Positions 51,001 to 63,196 of a DNA stretch of 64,000 nucleotides are shown piece after piece. The position numbers and the translations under genes were made by a program. Numbering within the stretch: position 1 is the stretch's first letter; each line of letters opens with the position of its first letter. A model generated the notes under the pieces. That model was not told the origin of the DNA. It saw only the letters and a program-made list of their open reading frames with translations, and did not search any database. The stretch is from Holacanthus passer (taxonomy: Eukaryota; Chordata; Actinopteri; Pomacanthidae): assembly GCA_025331565.1 (NCBI GenBank), contig JAFREQ010000011.1, positions 11,428,001-11,492,000 of the forward strand, written 5' to 3'.

Positions 51001-54000
51001 GAGACATGATAGCTCTGACATGAAGGTGGATTGTGCCTGCTTGGCTCTCATTCAGCTTGTTTTCCCACAGGTGCTTGTGATTGAGCGGAAAAACGAGGAT
51101 GGCACGTGGCCCAGACAAGCCTCCCATACCAAGTAAGCAAATACTTTTTTTTTTTTAATAGTCATTGATGTTTGAGGTATTTTCTTTTAGGAATGTGCTT
51201 GTTTAAAACATGGTTTTGCTCTTCATCAGATCCAGTACCACCCCATCCAGGAATTTCACTACCTCCCCAAAACTCTCCTCCAACTCAGCAGCCAGCATCT
51301 CCTCAACAGTAACCAATGGAGACAGCAGCTGTAGTCCTGGCTACACACTTAATAACAGCACCTCCTCTGGCAACAGGCAAGAGTTGTTATCTGATTTATC
51401 ACCCCTTCAGTGTGTCCCCCATGCACAGGATATACCATCTTTTAATTCTCCAGGGAGTTTTCTGTTTGCTTTATGTGGCATAGGACTGGTATTCTTTGGT
51501 TCTCCTTTTCAGTTATGATCACATGGGTTTGGAACAAACACACAACAACCAGCAGTTCACCTAATGTACTTGTGGACAAGTTACTTCCTTTGCTCCTGTA
51601 GCTTCCAGTGGGTACATCTGCAAAGATTCATTTAATGTATAATGAGACTTAATACTGCAGCAGTAAAAAACTAACTTGCACATCCAATGTTTCTTATGCA
51701 GTTGCATCGTAGGGGAGATTTAAAAGGAAATTCTTGCAGACTGCTCTTGTATTAGAGACAGTTATTGACTCGGTGCATCAGTCTAATGGATCAGTCCCTA
51801 CAGACCCTCATCAAAGCATGAGCTCTCTGTCGAAAGAACAGAAGAAAGGACAAAGGAATTCTTTGTCTATTCCTGTTACACACAGCAGGATTATCATATG
51901 TACTTTTCCTCTGGCCATAGTATCATTATCTGATATTATTCTACTTCTGCTTTCCATTGTTTTAATATTTGTCAGTTTTTCCATTGTGAGTTTATTTTGT
52001 CTTGCATGTGTTTTGTTTGCATTCATCAGCCATCTGAAAGCCAGCTGGTATCAAATACATAGATACACTAGGATGCTGCATCAGCATAGTTTTAGTCATG
52101 GTGAGGAACACTTAATGAAAGAACACACTGTAGCTGGAAAAGACATCATGGCCTTAAGGCGCTTGCATTTGCTCTTAATGAAGTTCACGGTTACCTAGAG
52201 ATTAATAGGATTAGATTATTCAACTTCACTCCACTTTAGAGAGTGATGTGTGTCATGTTATATTGAAATGTGTTTGTAATAATTTGCCCACTCCTATTAT
52301 GTCAACAAAGACATAATGTAACATAGTTCATAAAGGATTTATTGCAGGGCTGTTGTATTGGATAGCATTTGGTGTAGCTAATAAACTGACTGCCACAACT
52401 AATCTAGAACGAAACATCATGACCAAATTTGTCAGAATGAAGAATAGCTTTAGAGTGTTTGTACAGTGTTCTTGGACATAATAGAAAATGTAGTATACAC
52501 AGAAAGATTTTTGTCCACGTTTAAACTCAGTGTATTTTTTGTCATGCTGGTGCATTGAAAGACAGGGCATCAAATTCTAAAGGGAAATAAGATGTAACTG
52601 CATTAATGACATCTGAATTTGGTGCTGACTCTTTTGATTACCATAACCACCTTAAGAGGGTGTTTAACACTTAAAGTAGCAGTAAAATTTATGATCTGCA
52701 GTAGAAAAGTAACACAATTAGTGTCCTGACTGAAGGTGTGTATGTGCAAGAGACACAATTAGACATGAAATGTAAAATAAAAGATGGCAAATTTGACAGA
52801 ACTTGCATATGTCAGACCCCATTATAACACATAAAACAAACGTTTTATTTAACATGTTACTTGAACTGCCCTGGGCTCCTGTGTATTTGGGTATACATTT
52901 GTTCAGGATTTGTATGACTGAGTGTGTCGGTATTCTGAATGAGAACAAGAACGATAACCTAGCCAGTATTACTTGTTGACAATTTAAAGAGGTATGTGTG
53001 ATAACTGTTTACTGTTCTCTTGAGGTGCTATTTTGTCTCTTTCAGCAGATTGGGCGGCTACAATTCATACAGCTCCTCCTACAACTACAGAGAGTCCCAG
53101 TCACAGCCTGGCCTATGTGGGCTCAGTAACTTGGGCAACACATGCTTCATGAACTCTGCCCTCCAGGTAAACAAAACAACCTGATGCTACAGTTCCATTC
53201 AGAGCAAGTCAGTTGCCATATTTTTGGGATATTTGGTTAATATAATCCACTTTTTATTCCTTTCTTCCAGTGCCTGAGCAATGCATCTCCACTCACAGAG
53301 TACTTCCTCAATGACCAGTATGAGGCAGAGATTAACCGAGAGAATCCCCTGGGAATGAGGGGCGAGATTGCTGAGGCCTATGCTGATCTGGTAAAGCAGA
53401 TGTGGCTGAGCCGCAGCAGCTATGTGGCCCCTCGTACCTTCAAAGTGAGTTGTGTTAGACAGCTTTATCTGAAGTATGCAGATTAAAATTTAAAGATATG
53501 CATCAATCATTTAAAGCTACGGACCAATTTAATAAAATCTCCTATTTTGTTTCCAGACCCAGGTTGGACGCTTTGCCCCCCAGTTTTCAGGCTACCAGCA
53601 GCAGGACTCACAGGAGCTGCTGGCCTTCCTGCTGGACGGGCTCCATGAAGATCTGAACCGTGTGAAGAAGAAGCCTTACCTGGCCCTGAGGGACGCAGAG
53701 GGCCGTCCAGATGAGGTATAGCACATACATAGAAAAGACGTGATTCTTGTTTTCAAACAGTGGACTTTTGCAGTATGGTTTTTCAGGAGCGTTTCAGTTC
53801 TCAAAAGTTTAACTTAACCGGCTTCAAATTTCAAAGAGATTGACTGAGCTGCATGACTGCTAGTCTCTGAAAGCTAGACATATCATAGGTCTTTGTTTTG
53901 AAGCTGCACATTGAGTGCATTGATCTGCACTGTTTTATAGCAACAGAAGAGCCAAGGGTTTCGAACAATTACTCTACAATGTCAAGTTACACAGTTTGTT

Positions 54001-57000
54001 TCTGAGGTTTTCAAACGGCATCTAATGAAAGTTTTTGTGTAATTACAGATTGTTGCTAAGGAAGCGTGGACGAACCACCGCTTGCGCAATGACTCCATTA
54101 TAGTCGATATTTTCCATGGCCTCTTCAAATCCACTTTGGTGTGCCCAGAGTGCTCCAAGGTGTCTGTAACCTTTGATCCATTCTGCTACCTCACGCTGCC
54201 TCTACCCATGAAGAAGGACCGTACTATGGAGGTTTTCCTGGTGCGATCAGACCCTCAGTCTAGACCCACACAGGTGAGGTGGAATTAAGCTCTGGCGTTT
54301 TTGCTCTGGACTTGTACAACTACTATTAAGCTAATACTAATTACTTTCAATTAACTAATACTAACAAAGTTGGCTGTGTAGTTGCTGTTGAGGACTCATC
54401 AAGTATTTAATTAAGCCATTCACTGATCATAATATCCCTTTTCTTTGTCTTACAGTATCGAGTGGTGGTCCCCAAACTGGGCACAGTGGCAGACCTGTGC
54501 AGCGCCTTGTCAAAACTCTGTGGTTTCCCCCCAGAAAACGTAGGAACATTATCCTTTAATACCACTACAATTAAGTGGTCTTTATGCGTCCAGCTTTACA
54601 TTCTCTTTGTCTTAGTTTGAAATAGAACTAGCATGTGCTAACTTTGCAATCCACTTGTGTTTCTAGATGGTGGTGGCTGACGTTTACAATCATAGGTTCC
54701 ATAAAATTTATAGACGGGACGATGGCCTCAACCAAATCATGGAAAAAGATGACATCTTCGTGTAGGTCTTGTTGTTCACTGATCTGTTTTAAGTTAGTCA
54801 CTGCAGTTGCTGTTTAATACTAGGTGTGTGTAATGGGTGCGTTTTGTGCTGTTGTTGTTGTCCTGCTCTTTGCAGGTATGAGGTACAGGAAGAGGACAGC
54901 GAGAGGATGAACCTGCCTGTATATTTCAGGGAGCGCCACTCCAAGCATGCCGGAAGCTCCACAAGCACCATGCTGTTTGGCCAGCCTTTACTCATCACCG
55001 TGCCCAGACACAACCTCATAGCAGATGTTCTTTATGACAAGATCCTAGAGAGGATTGGGTAAGAACTTCCTGTTTTGAAATCAAGTAAGAAACCTGCATG
55101 TGACAGTGTGATGAGAAGAGTTTAAGAAATGGAGACGAAACAAATGTAGTAGCAGGGGTCAGAGGGAACAGTTTTCAGGTCTGACGTGTACATGCAGTGA
55201 TGGGATAATGTAAAGTGTTATCTGTAAAACACACATTTTAAAAACTTGCATTGAAAGTAGTGTATTTGCTGTTATCTAATCTTCTGGGTTCCCTTTCACA
55301 GACGCTATGTAAAACACTCCCAGAGCCCTAACAGTGAAAGCAGGGCCTCAGCTTCAGCGACTTTTGCCAGCTGCAGCCAGGCTCCTGAATGTTCCACATC
55401 ATCTAGTCTCAATGCCAGCCTGGGTGGCTGCGGGAGCCCCCTGTCAGACGGGGCCTCCTGCAGTGCCAGCTCCAGTAATGGCAGCAACCACTCAGGGACC
55501 TGCAATGAAACTAACGGACTGTATGATGGTAACCAGCTAACATTATCTGTCACTAGATTTACATGAATGTAAAAGAAATACAGAATATTTTTCATACTAA
55601 TGTGAACAAAGAACACTTTAAAATGCAGCCATGCAAAAAAAAAAGTGATTTCACCTGCATCTGTTCAGGTGAAGAGGAGGCCATGGACCACCAGGTGAGT
55701 CCAGAGCCAGAGAATGGCCACTCTGAAGAGGAGGAAGAGGAGACGTCTGACTTGGAAAATGGGTCTAAAGGAGACATGGGCAAGCTGTGCTCTTCACCAG
55801 CCAAGCTCTTCACTTTCAGCATCGTCAACTCTTATGGAACAGCCAACATCAGCCCGCTGCCTTGTGATGGAAATGTCCTCAAACTTAATCGTAAGCGTTA
55901 AACTTTTAAACTTAGAATTGATAGTTTTCAAAGCCACATTGTGTTGACACAAACCCTCCAACCTCCTCCATGTGCAGCACATTCCACGGTGGCGATCGAC
56001 TGGGACACAGAGTCAAAGAAACTGTGTTATGATGAACAGGAAGCAGAGGTCAGTGGGTTGATAGTCATCAAAACAGTCCTGTGACAGGACATGCAAACAG
56101 TCTATTTATATTTGTGTAAATTTTGTGTGTAGGCCTATGAGAAGCATGAGAGCATGCTCCAGCCCCAGAAAAAGAAAGCCACTGTTGCTCTGAGGGAATG
56201 CATTGAACTCTTCACAACCATGGAGACACTTGGAGAACACGACCCATGGTGAGGCTTCACAGCTACTGTCTAAATCAGTGTCAAACCCTCCACTTTCGTC
56301 ACTTTCTGTGACATTGAAATATGATCTTTCTTTATGCAGGTATTGTCCAACATGTAAGAAACACCAACAGGCCACAAAAAAGTTTGACTTGTGGTCGCTG
56401 CCTCGCATTCTGGTAGTTCACCTAAAGCGTTTCTCCTACAACCGGTGTTGGAGGGACAAGCTGGACACAGTGGTGGACTTTCCCATCAGGTATGCAGTCA
56501 GTATTGTTCATTGACATTATAGTCAAGAAAGTGGCGAGCAGTGCTTTACTCTGATGTTTCTGCCAAAGAGTTTCTGGAGAAAAGGCACTATTGTGTCTTT
56601 TTAGTAGTTACACAAAAAATAATAATGCAATAGCAAACAAACAATATAGGAGCAAAGAGAGTGAATCATAGAGAAATTAAACAAAAAATGTCTCTCAGTA
56701 TCACTGGGATTTTTACACAAGAGGGAGCTGTATTCTGAAACGCCCAAAGGACAAAAAGACCTAAGCAATAAGGAAATACTGTATTTCTTATAGCTTCAAG
56801 AAATACACTCTCGTATCCAGAGAAGTGACATCATACCTCCAAGGACTAATACACCAGTGTCTGTACTGTCCTTGTCTGTATTGCTTGTGTAACTAACATA
56901 ACTTTCAGAAGCAGCCTTTCAACTCTGTATGACTCAACCTTTTTTTTTCAGTTGGCACAGTGCACATTTTCCTCTGTGTTTTAAAATAGAGAAGTTGCCT

Positions 57001-58233
57001 CAGGATTATGTGGGCTAACGGCTGTCTGGCTCACTCTTGACACTGTGTGTGCAGCACATATTCACCTCTGTTGAGGAATTTGATCCACTTGAAACCAGGA
57101 AGCAGAAAATGCTACTGAAATACTGCTTTAAAAAAGGCTGACTCATGCACATTAAGGCTGGCTTAAACATACAGTGGGCCCATATGCTCTGTTTTACATT
57201 CAGTGTGACTATTAGAGAATCCAGTTTTTATTTCTTGGCTATTTAAAGATTAATAAGTCTGTTTCAGCGTTGTGGCAATGACTTTTAATTTCCTGCGACC
57301 TGTTGTTTTTTTCCTTTGTCAGGGATCTGAACATGTCCGAGTTTGTGTGTGACCCCAAGGCCGGCCCCTACACGTATGACCTCATTGCGGTGTCAAACCA
57401 CTATGGAGGAATGGGAGGGGGTCACTGTAAGTCATTGTTCATGTTTTCTTCTTTTTTGTGTCATTTTCATTTCTTAAACAACCCACAGAGCCTCCATGGC
57501 AATATACAATGTTAGCTGTTAATAGCTCGTTTGATCATGAAACAGTTTTATTTTTAGCCACTTTTTAGTTCCTGTGCCAACACAGTTTGTTTAGTCTTCA
57601 AACATGCATACAACATGTGTCAACAGGTGGTCTGCTGAAAGACCTCTGTGTCTCCATGGACACTGAAATCAGTCACATTACAATATGGCAAAGTGCCGCA
57701 ATCATCTTTGTTCTCTATGGTTTCATATTGCTGTGTCCATTCATAGTGAACGGGTGCGATAAGAAACAAATGACCTCAATAGCTGTTTGTTTATCCTGTT
57801 TTCCTTCTGTCTAAACAGACACAGCTTATGGCAAGAATAAAGTGGATGGAAAGTGGTATTACTTTGATGACAGCAGTGTCTCCTCTGCCACAGAGGACCA
57901 GATTGTGGTGAGTTTTGACTCTTCAATGGTCAAAGATCTGTGTATCCTGTAGTGAAATACCCTCAGAGATGCAGTATTTGGATCCTTGTGTTTTCTATAC
58001 TTTGACTGATGTTTGATGAAGATGAGTCTTCAGCCTTCTTGGCTTTCTGTCCTTGGTGTCTAGTGTCCCTGTTTTTGTAGTGTAACCCTATCCTTTGTCC
58101 TCCCTTGCAGACTAAAGCAGCCTACGTGCTGTTCTATCAACGCAGAGACGAGGAAGCCCCCTCCAAACCTCAGCCATCGGCCTCATTGGGAGGAGCCCCA
58201 GAAGCAGCCGACGACCACATGGACACAAACTGA
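48014..58233 (+). CDS. usp4: Ubiquitin-specific protease 4 (complete)
   Basis: Twenty-two coding exons: 48014-48165, 49520-49647, 49783-49913, 49999-50125, 50290-50435, 51071-51132, 51230-51376, 53046-53166, 53271-53444, 53557-53715, 54049-54273, 54456-54539, 54667-54761, 54876-55058, 55302-55528, 55669-55890, 55978-56048, 56133-56248, 56340-56489, 57323-57426, 57819-57907, 58111-58233. In frame, 1011 aa (human USP4 is 963). Starts MMAEGGG; the second ATG at 48017 may be used. Domains: DUSP ~50-150 ([20 protein letters not shown]), ubiquitin-like ~160-245, Ser-rich linker, catalytic USP domain from ~320. Active-site Cys331 is in GNTCFMNS and His941 in GGGHYTAY. Two CxxC zinc pairs (VCPECSK, YCPTCKK) are intact, with an acidic insert between the USP halves. 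USP4 removes ubiquitin chains in TGF-beta, p53/ARF-BP1 and spliceosome (Prp3) pathways. The paralogue usp15 is the alternative; gpx1 next door supports usp4. The exon 51230-51376 ends in a GC donor. Confidence 0.95.
48166..49519. other. usp4 intron 1
   Basis: 1.35 kb. Its first 400 bases are rich in gctagc/gttagc words (degenerate GCTAAC/GTTAGC runs), otherwise featureless. Confidence 0.7.
51377..53045 (+). other. usp4: usp4 intron 7 with GC donor and CAGCAG acceptor
   Basis: The exon-intron junction reads AACAG|GCAAGAG, a consensus GC-type donor. No GT donor in the right phase is seen nearby. The 3' end reads tttcagcag, offering two acceptors three bases apart. The intron is 1.7 kb and otherwise holds only AT-rich sequence. 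Confidence 0.7.
56490..57322. other. usp4 intron 19
   Basis: 833 bp between the exons for the second zinc pair and the end of the USP core. No repeat or RNA gene recognised. Confidence 0.7.
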
Positions 58234-59475
58234 GGAGCCCCGACACGAAAGGGACACGCACTGAAACACATACGGCAAATAGAGACACTCCGACGCACAC
58301 ACAAAGCTACTTTAGTAACAGAGGACTCCACAGACTTAACATTATTAACCTGACCTTCCCCCGTATTTTATTTGATTTTTGTCTCGTATGTTGTCAACTA
58401 GAGCCAACAGCCTTGTCAGCAGAGTGACCTGAGAGACCTGCTCCCTGCAGCAGGTGGCCTGACTGATTCCTGATTATAGTTTACTAGTCTGGAACTAAGA
58501 AGAGTGTACATGGATATAGATCCTCTCACTGGATGAACACAATGTTAGAAGTGCCCTCAAATATGTAGATAAACAAATGTTTCTGTTGCCCACAACAGTC
58601 AGAAATTTTTTTTTTTTTTTTTAAAAGCCAAATGTTGTTCAACCAAAGCATTGCAAGGTATTTATGATGAAACATACCAACTGTTGAGACATTAGCAGGA
58701 TACTGGCCTGTGCCTAGATTTATCTCTGATAATCTTGCTGTGCTGAGGTAAAACTTTAACAGTGTGACGTGCACATGGAACAGCACATGCCGTGCTCTTT
58801 GAAAGAATCCTCTGACCTTTTCTGACCTGTGTAGAGTGAATCACTGATGGGGGATCTTGCTGCTGCGGAGTAGCTGTGGCAGTAGTGCTCTGAGCCTGCC
58901 GGGGCCTGTGTTGCAATCTAAACACCAGAGGGGATGTCTTGTTTCAAGGTTTTAAGATCTACGTCTTGACATGAGTTGTGGCAGAAGCAGTTTTTCGACC
59001 TTGCCCTTGTTCAGCCACCATTTTCCGTTCTCTGACACACAGTATGGGCTCTGCTGTCTCTCGGACCCTAAACGTATGAGAGGAGTCTCACCCTGCTAGC
59101 AATTTTTATTTTTCCTTTTTTTGTAATCACAATGCAAAAGCGGCCTTTTGATTCCTGCAACCTAACTAAAAAGGAGGCACTTTGAATTCTCCATGAGTAC
59201 ATTATCTACCTGCTTCTGGTGTATCTAGACATGGCAGAATTGTATGGTTTGGCCTTAGCATCAAGGGTTATGGTCTGTCATACACTTCCAGATCATTTTA
59301 ATGTGTCTTATAAGCATATTTTGATTGCTGCCTGATTGGACCCCTAGCTCACCTGCAATGGCTTGTCCTTATTAGTCTTGTACATTAATGCAGCTCTGTA
59401 TTGAAATGGCTATGTTATTTGATATCTTCAAAGCACACTGAGTGAAGCAAAATAAACTAGTATAAAAGTGGTGCT
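58234..59475 (+). other. usp4: usp4 3' UTR
   Basis: Non-coding sequence after the TGA at 58231-58233 up to AATAAA at 59451. Contains a poly-T run at 58608-58621. A second AATAAA at 60237-60242 could give a longer transcript. Confidence 0.55.
59451..59456 (+). terminator. usp4: Poly(A) signal of usp4 (proximal)
   Basis: Canonical AATAAA about 1.2 kb beyond the stop codon. A distal AATAAA is at 60237. Confidence 0.55.
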
Positions 59476-60236
59476 TTATTCATGAAACTTGAACTTGCTC
59501 CTTGTCATGAGGAACAAGCTACATGTGTCATCAGATGGGTTCAGGACAGCAGTACCTTAACAGCATTCTCACTTAACGCAGGCATTTGGAGCCGGTAGTT
59601 CTTCCAGTGATCACTACTCAGCTATTTAGTAAAACATGACAAAATTGTCTTTGTTGGTAGCATAAGAAAACAATCCCTTTGTTTTATCTTAATGGAGTCT
59701 TTATAGATACACAATTGTCACACAGGAAGCACAGTTCATGTATGCGTGTGACTGAGTATAAAATAGAATACATTTACTCAGTCCCAAGGGTCTTTAGTGA
59801 AACCAGATGACAGTTAATACTTCATGAGTTTATTCCCATAACTTGTCCTGTGGCATAAATTCTGCACTTTGTTGCATAACAGCATGTTGATATGAAGGGC
59901 CTCCAAGTGCCCTTTTTGCCGATTGGTCCTGCCATCATTATGTCGTTCAGAGATGACTACCTAAATATAATCATATATGCCTGTAACTAGAAAAGCTTTA
60001 CATCCTACCTGTAATCTTAGATACTTAGTTGAAAACAAAATTCCGCTGCCAAATGCAGAGAATCTTGTTTTCTTCCCCCTAAATCACGTCAGCAATTCAA
60101 ACTCAAAAATAACCGAAGAGATGTAAATAATCACACTATTGAAAATAGGTGTATAAATTCTTGTCCTCATATTTATCTTATTGCTGATATCTACAGTATT
60201 TGTTTTTAAAATGAGAAATATTTGAATTCAAAGTAC

Positions 60237-60242
60237 AATAAA
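60237..60242 (+). terminator. usp4: Possible distal poly(A) signal of usp4
   Basis: Canonical AATAAA on the plus strand, 2.0 kb after the usp4 stop and about 550 bp from the end of the convergent gpx1 transcript. Confidence 0.35.
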
Positions 60243-60788
60243 GACTGGAAGCCTCAACAAGGTGGTTTGTTTGGAGTAATTACATACACAAAATATATAC
60301 TGCTCTCATAAGCCCACACCAAAGCTGTGATTCTCCAACAAAGCTGGTTTAACTTTAGTGGGAGTTGTGAAATGACTGTGTTGCAAAATGATCTGCATTT
60401 GCAGGTGATGCAACCTTAATAACACCCCATTCATGCTGACTGGTTGCAAAATGAACTATGGTCTGTAATCAGGCGTAGTCTCTGGAACAGCACACGGTAG
60501 TAATCACTGTGTTACTGTAAACCCTGCATGTGCCAGTAAGTTTGAGATGGATATTTTTACCCACTGTAACTTTTTCATTTGAATGTATAATTTTCATATG
60601 GGACCTTTGTGCAAGATCAAGTTTTCAATTTAGGCTTAAAATATAAGCAAAGCAAAGGTATAGATTATCTTATAAGCAGTTAATCAAAACTGTCAGTTGA
60701 ACTTTAAAAGACATATTTGGGTCAAAAAACCTTATCTTGTTATAATAATTTCACTGAGAGGCAGTCAGGAAATGTTTGAAAAAATACA

Positions 60789-60794
60789 TTTATT
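60789..60794 (-). terminator. gpx1: Poly(A) signal of gpx1
   Basis: AATAAA on the minus strand, ~250 bp past the gpx1 stop and ~70 bp past the SECIS. This is the expected order stop, SECIS, poly(A). Confidence 0.75.
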
Positions 60795-60861
60795 GGTCCT
60801 CTTAATACATCAAACCACAGCTGTGCTTTGCATGCACCCAATACAGCTGAAAACATTCAGC

Positions 60862-60931
60862 CTTTTACATTTCATCAGATACCCCCCTCACAATTAGCTT
60901 GGTTTCAGAGGATGTCTTCATATAGTAAAAG
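60862..60931 (-). promoter_or_regulatory. gpx1: SECIS element in the gpx1 3' UTR
   Basis: On the minus strand, helix I is formed by CTTTTAC (60925-60931) and GTAAAAG (60862-60868). After a small internal loop come the quartet strands ATGA (60918-60921) and TGAT (60874-60877). Helix II then pairs AGA-C-ATCCTC with GGGGGG-TA-TCT (G-U pairs and one mismatch allowed). An apical unpaired AAA (60903-60905) lies 12 bases after ATGA. This is the eukaryotic SECIS plan that recruits SBP2 and the selenocysteine elongation factor. The element starts ~110 bases after the stop. Confidence 0.85.
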
Positions 60932-61042
60932 AACAGAACACAGCCAATCATGTGCATGTGAGCACAGGTGGTCTGGAGAAGTTATCACAACACCATCTAC
61001 AGACTTTATGGAGAGGAAAAAGGTGAGCACAAAGACCGTTCA

Positions 61043-62734
61043 TTAGTTTGCCTGGCTCAGGAGCTTTTTGATGTCTCCCTCGATGTCGCTGGTGAGGAAC
61101 CTCCTGCTGTAACGCTTGAAGGGCACTCCATCCGGCCCAATGAGGAACTTCTCGAAGTTCCAGGCCACGTCGTTCCTGCAGACCGGGCTCCAAATGATTA
61201 ACTTGGGGTCGTTCATGAGGGCGGCTGGCTCATCGCTGGGGAACGGGAGCTTTTCCCTCAGGAACACAAACAGGGGATGGGCATCCTTCCCGTTCACATC
61301 CACCTTCTCCAGGAGCTGAAACTTTGGCTCAAAGCCATTTCCAGGACGGACGTACTTCAGAGACAGCAGGATTTCATCATTCTTGCAGTTCTCCTGCGTG
61401 GGTGGATCAAAAGATTATGTTAAGGCCTTTGGTACACAGAAGCTTTAATATCATAAGAACACACAAGGAAGGAAGCAGACGGGTTACGGTCACTATAAAA
61501 AGGTTCCTTGATGAGATCTAGCTTTGTTACAGGAATATAATGATGTTTTCTGAGGGAAGTGATCAGTAGTAGGTTTGAAGTTAAATCAATATATAACAGA
61601 AAAGTAACACACACCAATGGTTGTAGTGAGGTGCTGATCATTGGAAGTAGACTTACTAGTACTTTGAATTTGTCTTTCAGCAGTCCAACATTGCACTTTG
61701 TATTAACCTAAACTCACGCAAGGTTTTTAATTGTTGAGAACAATTTAATTAACTGCTAATAAATCATTTGATGCTTTACAGATCAGTTACCTGATCACTA
61801 AACCATTCTAATGCACATCTTTGACCTTGACTTAAAGATCACATTATATTTTTGCATCCTCTCTCAACAGATTGTGATTTATGTTTTTAATTTGCCTTTT
61901 TCTGAAACAGGAAGAATCAGCATCACAGGCCGTTTAACTTCCTGCTTGATCTGAACCACCTTTTCTTTTCTGTAACAATCTATTAATGAGTTACTACTAT
62001 TATTGCCACCGACACTGAGTTAATAAATAACATCACTTAAACACTGAAATAAGCCTTTAGTTTAACACCTGCTTAACTGACTGAACTATTTCCTGCTTCC
62101 TTAAAATCCATCATTGAAACAGCAACGCACTCACATGCAATTATTTCCTGAATTTTAGGTTTACTTTTTCAGAAAATTTCAATTGATTTCAATAATAATT
62201 TGATTTCAATAAATATTTTAGCACAGTTACAAATTGACAAAAATATTATACAAAAGCCAAAAATAAAACATGCAAGTGAACTTTGAGTTGAATGTATTAA
62301 ACAATTACAGGAACCAAACTAGTCTAAAGTCTAAATGAACGATCCTCAATTTACAGTAATTAAAACTGTAACATTTAGAAAACACGTGGGCTATTTCCGG
62401 GAAAATAAAATCTAATATTAGTAGCACAATAAAAAAAAAATGCAAAACATAAAAACACAAACTATGATTGCCTGGAGGTCAGTCAGACATCAGACCAGGC
62501 AGATGCAGTTGTCCTCACCTGGTGGCCGAACTGGTTGCAGGGTACTCCCAGGATAACGAGCCCCTTCCCGGCGTAGCGCTCGTGGAGCTCGTTCATCTGG
62601 GTGTAATCCCTGGTGGTCGTTCCTCAGAGAGACGCCACATTCTCAATGAGGACCACTTTTCCCTTCAGGGAGGAGAAATTAAACGCTTCTCCCGTTAACA
62701 GTTTGGCCGTGAGCTCGTGGAAGTTCTTCGCCAT
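61043..62734 (-). CDS. gpx1: Glutathione peroxidase 1, selenoprotein (complete)
   Basis: Two coding exons: 62519-62734 (ATG at 62734, context AGGATGG) and 61043-61393 (stop TAA). Together they encode 188 residues, close to the usual length for fish GPX1. Codon 37 is TGA (62624-62626), read as selenocysteine within NVASLUGTT, the classical GPX active-site loop. The other catalytic-tetrad parts are present: Gln/Asn in GVPCNQFGH and Trp/Asn in AWNFEKFLIGPDG. There is no signal peptide, so the enzyme is cytosolic/mitochondrial. It reduces H2O2 and organic hydroperoxides with glutathione. The single intron after FGHQ sits where GPX1 genes normally have it. The gene converges on usp4, as GPX1 neighbours USP4 in mammals. 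Teleosts often have gpx1a and gpx1b; which one this is cannot be decided here. Confidence 0.96.
61394..62518. other. gpx1 intron
   Basis: 1.1 kb, strongly AT-rich. GT-AG borders (GTGAGG donor, CCACGCAG acceptor). No further feature seen. Confidence 0.8.
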
Positions 62735-63041
62735 CCTTGTGCTTTTCTGTCTTCAGGATCTCTGTTTTGTCCGTTTCCGTCTTCAGAGTCTTCAGCCGAC
62801 CTTTGAAGTGCGGCCAAAGAGCTTGTATTGAGCTGTCGAGATGGTTCACGCCCTTCCAGCTGCCGGGTCGCCTGTTTGAACCTCACGTTAATATGAAAAG
62901 CCAGGATGGATAAAAATAAATCAACTCAAATCTGAATTATTAAATAGTAAGAAAACAGTTTACTTTATAAGTCAAATTATGAAATAGTAAGTCAACATTC
63001 TGAGTTTTAAAGCTATAATTAAATATCTCATAATTTTCATT

Positions 63042-63090
63042 TGTGAATTTCCCAACTGTGGGACGAATAAAGGTTTATCTTATCTTATTT
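63042..63090 (+). repeat. Non-LTR retroelement 3' tail fragment
   Basis: Reads gtgaatttcccaactgtggg, acgaataaaggtttatct, tatcttat. This is the same tail type as in the emc3 intron at 46520-46581, ending in a short (TATCT)n-like run. Confidence 0.6.
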
Positions 63091-63196
63091 AGTAAATCTC
63101 AGTTTTCATTTTCTATTTTATAATTTTGATCCATAAAATTTTCCTTTACTATCTCACACGTCAGAAGAATTTTTATTGAGCCAGTCTACAATTTCA

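Noticed and set aside
51377..51518. Extension of usp4 exon 7 past the GC donor to the TGA after 51515
   Set aside because: Reading through would truncate USP4 before its catalytic domain. The exon ending at the GC donor joins exon 8 in phase and keeps the protein colinear with the family.
62519..62734. gpx1 exon 1 interrupted by a stop codon, therefore a pseudogene
   Set aside because: The TGA is at the selenocysteine position, all other catalytic motifs and splice sites are intact and a SECIS follows.
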